Made by a program: the position numbers and the translations under genes
Shown here: piece after piece, positions 31,681-41,563 of the stretch
Numbering within the stretch: position 1 is the stretch's first letter
Layout: each line of letters opens with the position of its first letter
The notes under the pieces: generated by a model
Seen by the model: only the letters and a program-made list of their open reading frames with translations
Database searches by the model: none
What the model was told of the DNA's origin: nothing
DNA from: Pycnopodia helianthoides
Lineage: Eukaryota; Echinodermata; Asteroidea; Forcipulatida; Asteriidae
Assembly (NCBI GenBank): GCA_032158295.1
Contig: CM063245.1
Coordinates: forward strand, 1,240,001-1,304,000
Direction: 5' to 3'
Length of the DNA stretch: 64,000 bases

Positions 31681-31826
31681 TTAAAGGTGGGGTCATAGAT
31701 TTGTTCTTGTCAATTAAAAAGAAAGATACAGTAAAAGTCACATGTGAATACAGTGTCTTCTACTTGCTGAGAAAACAAAAAACCTGTCATGGTATTTTTA
31801 TCCATCCATGTTTAGTGAGGTGACAG
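31681..31826. mobile_element. Truncated copy of the 3.2-kb repeat
   Basis: Begins TTAAAGGTGGGGTCATAG and matches 3265-3385 up to GAGGTGACAGCAGG, where the GTTCATGAA-rich element starts. The right half of the repeat is missing on the far side of that element. Confidence 0.6.
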
Positions 31827-32835
31827 CAGGCGAGATGATCATGGAATGTTCATGAATATCTATGAATAGTTCATGATTGTTCATTGACATCAGGTCACGA
31901 ACTGGCCATCAAAATTCTTCATGATGTTCATGAAGAGTTCATGAATGTCCTTGAACAACAAATGAGACAATTGATTGATGAACTTTTTGATGAATTTGTC
32001 ATGAACATTTCATTCATGAAAAGTTAACAGTATGATGAAAAATTCAAATGACAATTTCTTGATTCTGCTTAGTGGCGAGCAGATAATAACGTCTTGGTAG
32101 ACTCGTATTATAATCAACATTAGTAATCATTACATTTCAATATATATTGTACAGATCCCTTCTGATTTACACCTTATCATGCTTAACATTTATCACGCTA
32201 TATGCACACATAAATACGGCTTTGCTGTACAACATATAGTAACACCAGGTTTCCTATTTAACTGCCCCTGTCCGTATTCCTTTTTAGTCATGGTGGGAAT
32301 GATCCATCATTTTTTTTTTATTTTTACTTCTCACAGTTTAATAAAGAACAATTAAAACCTTATATTTTTGGCCATCAAATTTAAACCCAAGTTTTGGCAA
32401 TCATATTAATTACCCATATTTATACATAAAAACCTTGCAATTAGTTCAATGTAATTTCTATTTTTTTTTACATTATGAATATGTAATGAGGCCATTAAGT
32501 TCATGAATGTTCATCACTGTTCTTCCTTTAAAAAAAGTGCAACCTCGTTCCAATCATTGTACGCCATGAACGTTCATCAAACATTCATGGTTGTAGTTCA
32601 AGAACCTGTTGATCTGCAAATTTCATAAACTGCAAAAAAAGTTTAGATGGACTTTCATGAAAATTCATGACGTTCATAAAAGTCCACTAAATGTTCATTA
32701 AATGAATAGATGAACAGTTCATGAACTTGGTTCATGAACTGCTGTGATGAACAGTTATGGACTGTTGATGAATGTTCATGGACTGATCATGAACGTTCTT
32801 AAAAGTTCATAAAGTCATGAATTTCATCTCGCCTG
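31827..32835. mobile_element. ~1.0-kb TIR element rich in GTTCATGAA
   Basis: Ends are CAGGCGAGATGA (31827-31838) and its perfect inverse TCATCTCGCCTG (32824-32835). Imperfect inverted similarity continues inward. Both subterminal regions (31840-32030, 32500-32820) are packed with GTTCATGAA/TTCATGAAC words in both orientations, while the central ~470 bp lacks them. It has no ORF. No clear TSD is visible, possibly because the right flank was altered. Multiple subterminal words are expected of transposase-binding sites. Confidence 0.75.
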
Positions 32836-33397
32836 GGAATTTAGTAACCCCCTAAAATCCTCTGAAGAATTCCAGATATCCAAGAACACATGAAAACACA
32901 AAAGGATGGGGGGGGGTACATCAAATGCATATTAAGTGCAAGGGGAAATAATTTTAGGGATACAATTTTGGTTTGGAAACTATTTTCTTACCTATTTCAA
33001 ACTGCCTCCCACTCCAGCTGAGCTCACACGTGCATGATAGCTGTTGACTCTATGGCATAAACATGTGTGACACCGTTCCTGATTAAAAAATTTGAAATGG
33101 TTTACAACCAGACATTAGGTGTTGATCATACAAAAGGTGAATAAATCTACATGCATGTTAGGATTAACACAAGAAAGTCTTGCTGCACTTGTCAACCACT
33201 GATTTGAAAATAAAACAGGAAAATAAAAAAACAGGGTTCACAGACAATAGTATTTCTCATATCGTGCTAAACAAATCTGCATTATGCCAAGATTAAAGTG
33301 TGTTTATAGTGATTATGTAAAGGGGGAAAGAAGTAAATTTATATTATTAAACAAGTCCTACTGATTCTGAATAACACATTACTTTACCATTTTCTGT
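32836..33397. other. Intergenic, nothing recognised
   Basis: AT-rich with one G8 tract near 32910. Confidence 0.4.
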
Positions 33398-33670
33398 TTG
33401 TTTACATATGTAACAGAAACGACGAATCCAGCGTCCGCCAGATGCGCTCCGAGCCTGAATCGGAAACGCAATCATTATGTTAATGATATGCATGTGACCC
33501 TCAAAGAAACGTCAAAAAACATGAAACGACAAAAGTCACGTGACGCGCTGAAGTGGAATCGCATAGCGAGGAAGGAAGGAGACAGAGCAGACTGCCTAAA
33601 AAATCTTCCCCAAATTAGCGATGTGTCGGGCAGTGCGGTAAATTTGAAACTAATTCCGGCGGTAGCCTGA
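33398..33670 (+). other. Unassigned CpG-richer open frame
   Basis: 90-codon plus-strand frame, basic (SLNRKRNHY, MKRQKSRDALKW) in a locally GC- and CpG-richer patch. A 110-codon minus-strand frame overlaps. I recognise no family. The patch could be a host first exon/promoter or nothing. I infer no function. Confidence 0.2.
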
Positions 33671-33809
33671 GCGAAGGATAAATAAGCAGAGAGAGGTCGT
33701 GAAGATGAACACATGGTGTTGGTATGGTCTCTGGTAATAAACCATCCTATGACTGTTTGGATGTTGTTTTGGTAGGAGACAATGGTCTCTGTCTTATGAA
33801 AAGTCAAAT

Positions 33810-34779
33810 AGTTAAAACAGACCTTTTCTTTGGTGTACGCATGTAATTCACAGAAGAAGGGGGGGTGTGGGTTTTATGGCAGCTTTGCCAGTGGCTTGAA
33901 TCTGAATCACTGGAGTCACCTCTTCATCCGTCGGGCTCAGCGTTGTTACTATCCTTGCCCGATGCTACCATAAGTCTCACTGAATCTATATGAGTCTATG
34001 CTGATAGTTCCCAACATTCCTAACTGGAGCCTGACAACTTTCTTGAGTTGTAATTTTACAAGCAGTGGTGATAAACAACGCATGTTTTTTCGCAATCGTT
34101 GCCACGTAGCGTCCCCCCTGCAAGATTCTACGTACTAGACTTAGTCAGCGCTGTTTTCATGTTTAAGACGTCACACGGACAAGGTAAATGGACTTTGTGA
34201 CCCCTGCCTTTTCAGATTCGTGACGCGCTGGCTTTTAAAAAAATCCTCTCTTTTATCGTTTGAAATTAAAATACCAATAACCATAAACACTTGTATGTTA
34301 CCTTTAATATATCCAGGCATGCAACTGTAACTTCACCAAAAAAGAGGAAATTAAAGAATTTCAATGATTTTGTACAGTATTTTTCAATTTTGAATGGTAA
34401 AACTGAGAATAAAAAAGAGGAAATCAGCTGATCCGAGGAAAAGTTGCATGCCTGTATATCAGCTACTAGATTTCAAAATTGGATTTAAATGGAAAAAGGT
34501 CACTATAAACGCACTTTAAACACAATTTTGTCTAAGCTGTGTATTTATGTTTTGTTCCACTTCCTGATAATTAGGTACCTAAATTTTACAATGCCTTCAT
34601 TTTCAAAAGCAACCACTACACCCCAAAAATAAATAAGTGTACAACAGACTATAAGAACCTTTGCCAAACCTCAGCTTGGGCTCCGTCATAAATTTTGGAG
34701 CAGTGTATATTTTGCACTACATTCCAAACATCATTTGTGTGTATATGTGTGACAATAAAACTATATAAAATATACTATA
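33810..34779. other. Intergenic, nothing recognised
   Basis: Mixed-composition DNA without recognised genes or repeats. Confidence 0.4.
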
Positions 34780-35145
34780 CTTTACTATTAATGTGCCAGC
34801 GCTCTACCAACTGAGCTATCTTATAGCCCTATGTTGGCGGCGGTCTCCCTATTCTGCCAATATCTTTGTTTGGGAGTGCCAGTCAGAAGCAATTCAACCA
34901 TTAACTACCGTGTAGCCAGGGATCACACCCGAGTTTATGATACAGCCTGGGAAGCGGCAGCCGAGGGATCACCTTTAAGGGGTTGCGACTTTTTTATTTC
35001 AAATGTCAAGTAATAAACCACAAGGGAAACTGACTGGGTAAGTATTTTAAGTAAAAAATTTGAGGTTGAACAATGAAAAATTTACTAAAGCGGGATTGGA
35101 ACCAACAACCTCCAGATTAAGTAACGTGCCACAGACCTAATAAGA
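34780..35145 (-). mobile_element. tRNA-derived SINE pieces (two, same strand)
   Basis: On the minus strand, a B-box-like GGTTCCAATCC (35093-35103) with a SINE body (GTTCAACCTCAAATTTTTTA, then CCCAGTCAGTTTCCCTTGTG) comes first. About 300 bp on there is a second head with A-box TAGCTCAGTTGG in GATAGCTCAGTTGGTAGAGC (34807-34818). The second head lacks a B box before the AT-rich end. Likely two partial copies of one SINE family. Confidence 0.6.
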
Positions 35146-35149
35146 TTTT

Positions 35150-35225
35150 TCCCGTAGAAGTGCCCTCTGCAAAATGAAAATGGCCTTGCCCTCTCAAAGA
35201 TGAAATTCCAGGCCTGAACAACACA
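35150..35225. repeat. Second copy of the GGCC-rich dispersed repeat
   Basis: Matches 7320-7388 (GAAAATGGCCTTG, GCCCTCTCA, ATGAAATTCCAGGCCTGAAC). Confidence 0.65.
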
Positions 35226-35424
35226 TTTATAAATCAAGGCAAGAAGACATAAATATTGGAATGTAAACGGCATGACAACCTTTCTAAGCTGGCCATTACA
35301 GTGCAAGACTTCATAATGAGCTGGAATTGATCTTTAGATAATAACAGCACCTTGTAAACCATTACTTGGTGCTATGTAAAGGAACAAGGTCTAATACTTC
35401 AAAACGTAGCTCCACATTATACCT

Positions 35425-35512
35425 TGCAGGAAAAATACTGAGTGCTTTGAGACGCCCATCGGACGTGATAAAGCGCTATATAAGAACTGCGTATTATTAT
35501 TATTATTAACAA
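35425..35512 (+). mobile_element. 3' tail of a non-LTR/SINE element with (ATT)n
   Basis: AAAGCGCTATATAAGAACTG is followed by CGTATTATTATTATTATTA. This junction is typical of the 3' ends of widespread animal LINE/SINE families that end in a short ATT repeat. Only the tail is recognisable. Confidence 0.55.
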
Positions 35513-35770
35513 ATAATAATGGACACTCATAAGTATTGCCAGCTTCCGCTAATTTTGACGCTCAATAACTATAAACATTATTATTAGAGAAGTCTCACAA
35601 GTCTGTCAATACATATACGGATATGGATATGTTAACACTTTTTGTGTTCACTTGATGCATAATCCCGGTATCCATGCTTTGCATGGATGTTAACAATGTA
35701 TACGAGAGTTTATACATGTACGTCAAAAAACAGAAACTGTTTGGCAGATTTCAGTTGTGCTTTGGCCAAA

Positions 35771-36160
35771 TTAAAGGAATTACAGAATTGGTAAGAAAAA
35801 AACTTGTAAAATATACTTTTGATCACAGATTTACATAAAACTTACACTGTCTAATGATGATGATAGTAGAAAACATCCCTTGAAATATTTCTGTCTGAAA
35901 TGCCATATTTGATGAGAAATGAATAAACTAATTTTCTGATAGGAGTTTATCGCTCAGTGAGCGTTTCATTCATTTGTTGAATCTATATGATTTCATGCAA
36001 ATGTGTAACCGGTTTTTCACTATTTTCTCGTGACCCAGATGGCCGATCGATCTCAAACTTCTACAGGTTTGTCAGTTTATGTATATGGTGGATTACATAA
36101 AGTGTTTACACTGCCAGCAACTGTTTTGTTAGCAAAACCAATTCTGTAATGTTCCTTTAA
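35771..36160 (+). mobile_element. TTAA-flanked MITE, family AGGAACATTAC (copy a)
   Basis: TTAA at 35771 and 36157. Inverted ends AGGAATTACAGAATTGG and CCAATTCTGTAATGTTCCT. Interior words TTTACATAAAACTTACAC, GATGAGAAATGAATAAAC and CTCGTGACCCAGATGGC are shared with copies at 46046, 49412 and 57542. It is non-coding, about 390 bp. TTAA duplications point to piggyBac or Kolobok mobilisation. Confidence 0.9.
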
Positions 36161-36739
36161 CTAAAAAAACAAAAACTTTTTACTTGCACAAAATATGTTT
36201 AGAGCACCTTGCACAAGAGTCCACCATAATGGCTGCATACCACGATCCTCGTCAAATTGCTGAACAGTTGAACAGGCTTTCAACGAGTACCAGTATAGAA
36301 ATAGTCATGAGTATATGTCACAAGCTCATACTGCAACATGATCACTGAGGTCATAGGAAAAAACATAAAGGACTGACTGACGTATCAAGTGCATAGTGAC
36401 ATGTGTGATTTGCTACTGTTTTAATTCAATTATGGCGAAAACATTAGAAAACACCCATGACCCGTCCCTCTGCATAACATGCCACAACAAACACTGGTCA
36501 ACAGCTAGAGGTACTTAAAAGATGAACCCCCGTACTTACCCACTTCACGAAATTGACCAGTCCAACCAGCTGTACAGATGCAGCTAACAAGTCAATACAG
36601 GTCGCACCATGGAAGCAAGAATTGCTTGTGCACTCGCTCAGACCTTTAAGCAAAATAAAACAAGTTGAACGAGTTTTGAAGGAAATTTCAATTTACATTT
36701 TGTTTGTCGTAACACATGATAGTATCTACTTGCTGTGTA
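36161..36739. other. Intergenic, nothing recognised
   Basis: No feature assigned. Confidence 0.4.
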
Positions 36740-37060
36740 TAGAATGTTCTTATAAAAACTGTCCTGTTATTTATCTACTGCCGCAGAGAAGATTATGAAT
36801 CAGGAGACCACCAAGATCAATTATGAACTGCTGATTGCCATGGAGTAACTTGGTAATTGGGAGGCTGCTGATCGAGTTCAAATAAGAATCTGTCCTGCTT
36901 TTTCTTTCGAGTAGGTTTGGAAAATTCGGGAGACTAGTACATTCTGTTAAGAAATTGCCTTGCTGTAAATCTACAACCTTGGGGTAGATGGATGATATTG
37001 AATGGTCAGACAAGTTGGATGGTTAAATATGTACTGTGTAGAAGCATTCAAAACATGATA
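36740..37060. repeat. Penelope-like noncoding units (diverged)
   Basis: CTGTCCTG(C/T)T, CTACTGCCGCAGAG and GGAAAATTCGGGAGACT recur in about three degenerate units, as at 18715-18930. Confidence 0.4.
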
Positions 37061-38345
37061 TCTTATTGCAGGCTGGTAAAGTATATCATTGAAAACCATA
37101 GTGAATATTGAATGGTCATCAAATTCAGAAAACGATACAAAATTTTATACATTGACAGTATTTCAATTGAAAACATTTTCTCTCTTGGATTGTCAGGAAA
37201 AATCAGAGGTGATTTTGCTTTTGAAGAATCATCTGGTCCTTAATTATTCCTGGGTGTCTTATTTCTGCTCCTCGTGGTCATTCATCATTGCCCTCCACTG
37301 GAGAGCCACAGACCCAGGTGGCCAGAAGGACAATTATTATAACCTATGTGATGCACTTACAATTTTCTAGACATTGCTTTGCAAGCATATTTGGTGCAAG
37401 GGAGCTTATAATCAATCTTATCTCAGCAGCTTTTGCACCAGAAATTATTATAGACTCTGAAATCTGTGAGCTAGAACCTAATGAACATATTTTTGGGGGC
37501 AATTTATTACCAATCCTATGTGCTACCTTTATCAATTATGTCCACAATTAAAAAATGTATTACTTCAACAGACACTAATCTTTCTTCATGCTATATAAAA
37601 AGAGGACAAATAAATTGGAGAAGCAAAATGTGATTGGGTTACTCACTTCTACGGGGGGGGGGGCTAAAGCCCCCCCCCCCCATTTTTGTCTAGCCCCCCC
37701 CCCCCCAAAAAAAAATGCAAAGGAAAAAAAAGAAGAAGAAGATACAAGCTGCAAAATACTGGATCTTTATTAAAAATAAAAATGAATAGATTGGCACGGT
37801 CTTTTCACATACTATAAGTCTTGGCCCAGACTACATGACTTGTACGGTTAAATGTTTCATGTGGGATCGGGACAAGCGCGGTGCTTAGAATTTGCGGTTT
37901 CCGCCGGCGCGCGCTTCCGCCTTGTTTTGTTTTGTATTACAGGAACATAAAAACCAATCTCAGTTTGGAAATGACGATGCAGTGATAAAACACAAGTGGC
38001 TCAACATATTATCACTGGAACAATGTTCTTTTTAGTAAGTTCTAACTTTTCCTCCCCTTCCCCTCCCTTCCTAAAAGCCTTCCTTTTTCTATTACAGTAT
38101 AAGGAGGCTTGAAAACATCAAAGAAAATGTCGGTTTTAAACATCGCCTTTTGACTTTTCAAAAACAGAGACCTTTGTCTCCCACTTAAACAGTCATAAGA
38201 TGGTTGATTACGAGACCACACCAGAGCCATGTTACATTAGTTTTAACGTTTCTCTGCCTATTTATCTCTCGATGGCTACCTCTGGAGATAATAGTTTCCA
38301 TTTTTCCGCACTCCAATTAACACATCACTAATTCGCTGCAGACTG
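37061..38345. other. Intergenic with G/C homopolymer hairpin
   Basis: 37653-37708 holds a long G run, CTAAAGC, a long C run, then a second C run, forming a strong potential hairpin. Open frames at 37089-37551 overlap each other in different frames and match no family known to me. Confidence 0.45.
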
Positions 38346-38349
38346 GTTA

Positions 38350-38939
38350 GGCCAAGTAACAAAAGTAACACGTTTCTCGTCCCCGCACGCCTCCTTTTTG
38401 GCTTCCGCCTCTTTGCTTTTCTTTTCTTGTTTACTATTTTATAACAAAAAAGGGGAAACAGGGGGGGGGGAAAGGAAAATTCGAAAAAACGAAGTTCCTT
38501 GGTTTATTTTTGACTGAGAATTTGTCTATACTTTTTTCACCTTAAGTATTCTTAACTTAACATCGCATGCGAAGAGTATTTGAGTATGAGCCACAAATCG
38601 TTGCATGAGCCCGGCGTCGACTCTTTTACCTCAATTGTGATGTTCGCGATATAAATAATATTGAACACATCCATGTACATTTCACTGTTTTTGAATGTTG
38701 AAACTTGCTTAGAAAGTGGACTAAAAATACAAATCATTTGTTTTGTCATAGTTGCATCAGTAGGCTATACTCAAATAGGAAAAAATGTGAATAAATATAC
38801 CTTGGCCAGCCAAATTTAGCATGGCGGCCATCTTGGATAAAATATATAAAAAATTGGAAAATAGTAAATAGTAACGCCCTGCCTCCTCCTCTTTTTGAAA
38901 AAGTCCAGACGAGAAACATGTTACTTTGTTTACCTGGCC
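38350..38939. mobile_element. ~590-bp element with ~85-bp inverted arms
   Basis: Left arm (about 38350-38440) carries GTAACAAAAGTAACACGTTT, CTCGTC and CTCCTTTTTG; the right arm (about 38862-38939) is its imperfect inverse (GACGAGAAACATGTTACTTT). It is non-coding. TSD not resolved. Probably a MITE or foldback. Confidence 0.6.
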
Positions 38940-40420
38940 TTATACGGTCTCCACTCTCTCTCTCACCACCCTCCCTCCCTCCATTTCATCCATCCCCGGG
39001 CTTCCGGCGATTTTTTGCCCTTCCTTTCCCCCTCCCCGTTTTTTATAAAGAACTATACTTGACGCCTCAAATGTTTTTTAAAGCTTGCCTTTCAATACAT
39101 GATTCTCACTCGTCACGGAGAGAATCTTCATAACTGACAAATTTGTATGCTTTTTGAACATTTTGAGTGCGTTCCGGTCCTATTTTTTTCTTTGATGGTC
39201 CATTAATAAAACCTCTCTATTATATGATTCTTATATCGAATACCATCAAAATATTTTTTGTGGCCACATGGTCTCATCCTGACTTGATTGCACACGGCTA
39301 CATATGATTTCACTCTTCCCTCTGTAAACATCCCATAATATTCTCAATCAAATTCGTTAAACCACTGCAAGCTTTTGTTCTGTCTACCGTTTTGGAGTCA
39401 AAATAATTTGCACGCAACTGCATCATGTGTTGTATGATTATTGTATCTTTCTACTTATTATGCGACAAATACATAAAAAATGCGCTGTTTATATGTTCCT
39501 TTTCGACTCCAAAAAAGAAATAGCAGTAGCGAAAGTTAGAGAGTGACATCACGTGCAAAAGGTCTAGCCCCCCTAAATTTGTGGCTCTAGAACCGCGCCT
39601 GTGCAAAGTCAAAGTCAGATACAAATCGACCACTGAAATGACAGATCTTAATGAAAGCTGCAACATTAACTCACAAATCTAGCAATGCAAACTAATATAT
39701 TCAGGAAAAGATTACCAGCCAAAACACCATGATAAAATTGCTTGTGACTGGTTCATGGTGATTGGTATTGTTGCCTAAACTTCTCAGGCTATACCTTTGA
39801 CTGAAACAGCTTTTAGGATAAGGCTGGGGGTAGGTAGGCTAAAAAGAAATTGTTACAGTCGTAGAACAAACAAAAAAGCAATCTGTTCCTACAGCATGGA
39901 AGATGCAACTTCTAACTCTATGCGTTCTAGACACAGCCACTGCCTGCCTCAAAGTCCCCGGAAACCAAATGCACACTTAGGACCACTTTCATTCTGACTT
40001 TTCCTCGAGCATTAGGGACTCTTTCAAGTGAGTTTATATTCTCCTACACTTGAGACATAGTTCAAGCATAGAGAAAGGACAGAGACCTTGATCTACGGTT
40101 CAAGAGTCACCATACAACTCACCCTCACGTCCTGCGGTTTGCAAAAGGTGTCTCTGCAGTTTTTATACATATTTAGTGCTGTTTGGGTAGGATGAATGGA
40201 AGTCCCGCCCCCCCCCCAAGAAATGGCATCCCACCCACCTCCAACACATTAGCTTGCACAAGGAAAAGCGGTAGATTCAATACGGCATTGGTGGGCTCCA
40301 GAGGGCGCATTACGGTGCGATTAAAACTCTTAGTTGAATGCCTGCAGGGGAAGCAGACCGCGGCCACAAATTAGTGACTCAACTAAAATATAAGGTAGAG
40401 TTGTCTCCGGAAAGAATGCC
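38940..40420. other. Intergenic, nothing recognised
   Basis: Contains CT-rich and C-tract simple sequence (38950-39020, 40207-40217). No genes recognised. Confidence 0.4.
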
Positions 40421-40741
40421 TTAAAAGGGATACACCGACTTCGTTGGGCTATTTGGGCTACAAAATAGACTAAAACATGATTCTAAAGGTCTCCCTGAAA
40501 TGGAGAAGAATGGTTCATAAAAGAGCACAGTCTACTTACAACAATGTCACGTAAACTTGACAGTTTCAATGGCTGGAAAAGTGTATACACTGACCTTTGA
40601 CCGCGTTTTTATTTTTTTCAAATTTTTCGTTAATTACATGATATTTTGATTTTTCTTTTTTTACAAAAACTATCTTAAAACTATTGTCTATGATTCCACA
40701 TCACTAAATTAGGTAAACTGTAAGCCGGTGTGTCCCTTTAA
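40421..40741. mobile_element. TTAA-flanked MITE, family AAGGGACACACCGG (copy a)
   Basis: TTAA at 40421 and 40738. Inverted ends AAGGGATACACCGACTT and AAGCCGGTGTGTCCCTT. The interior is shared with 47630-47858 (GATTCCACATCACTAAATTA, TTTTTCGTTAATTA, CTGACCTTTGACC). Confidence 0.85.
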
Positions 40742-40779
40742 GTTTATTCCACTTTCGACAAACATTCGCCTGCACAGGG

Positions 40780-40885
40780 ATAACTGTGCCGCAGGAGGAA
40801 GTCTGTTTCCTGTTGCTATGGGTCAAGCTACACAGGGTAATGTGTACAACTGAGGCTAAGTCTTGGTGGACAGACACTTATTGTC
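40780..40885 (+). repeat. GTCTCCTCTTGCTAC block, copy 1
   Basis: Most diverged of four blocks (others at 41341, 44036 and 44566) sharing GAGGACGGCTGTCTCCTCAT and GTTCTGGTGGACAGACACTA-like words. Confidence 0.6.
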
Positions 40886-40969
40886 CTCCACTACGGACTA
40901 GCAGGATGAGAGCAGTTGCATATAGTCCCCGGAAGGACCTACTCAGTTCCAATCTACTACTGACCAATT

Positions 40970-41322
40970 AGCCATTTGCGTGTTAGATTTGAATAATGTC
41001 TGGTACAATGACATGCTTAATTGCAAGTTACCACTTAAATTTGAATTCCTCAGACTATAGAGACAGTTGCTATGTCACATGATTCGGGGCAAGCTTTTGC
41101 GTAATTACGTAAGAGACGGCGAACACCCATACACAATTCTGAATGGATGTGTACGACACAATGGTTCCAGGGCTTGCTCATCTAGAGGTTGCTAAAAGCT
41201 TGCCCCGAACCATTTGACAAAGCAACTGTCTCTATAGTCTGAAGAATTCAAATGTAAGCAGTGACTTGTGACTCAGCAAGTCATTGTACGAGACTTTATT
41301 CAAATCTAACTCGCAAATGGCT
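40970..41322. repeat. Imperfect palindrome, ~130-bp arms
   Basis: Left arm 40970-41100 and right arm 41191-41322 are inverse copies (GCCATTTGCGTGTTAGATTT against AAATCTAACTCGCAAATGGC; GACTATAGAGACAGTTGC; CGGGGCAAGCTTTT). The ~90-bp loop is unrelated. Arms contain small indels. Confidence 0.85.
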
Positions 41323-41340
41323 TATTTGTCGAGACAAAAA

Positions 41341-41563
41341 TGACTGCACCCTGAGAGGACATCTGTCTCCTCTTGCTACAGGCTGGGCTACACATGTAAA
41401 AAGATTGAGTTCTGGTGGACAGACACTACTTCCCCCAACCCCCTGAAGATTATAGTAGCTTTCAAATTGTTACCCCAACACTAGTCTAAAGGCATCAAGG
41501 TACGATACGCTGTGGTCTCTAGCCCCAAGCAGATAGACTGTATGCTCTGGCTTCAGGCTTAGT
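41341..41563 (+). repeat. GACTGCACCC block, copy 2
   Basis: Matches 44566-44780 including ACACTAGTCTAAAGGCATCA and CTATGCTCTGGCTTCAGGCT-like words. It lies between the palindrome and the long inverted repeat. Confidence 0.75.

Noticed and set aside
37288..37551. 87-codon frame with hydrophobic stretch
   Set aside because: Overlapping competing frames and no recognisable family or gene context.
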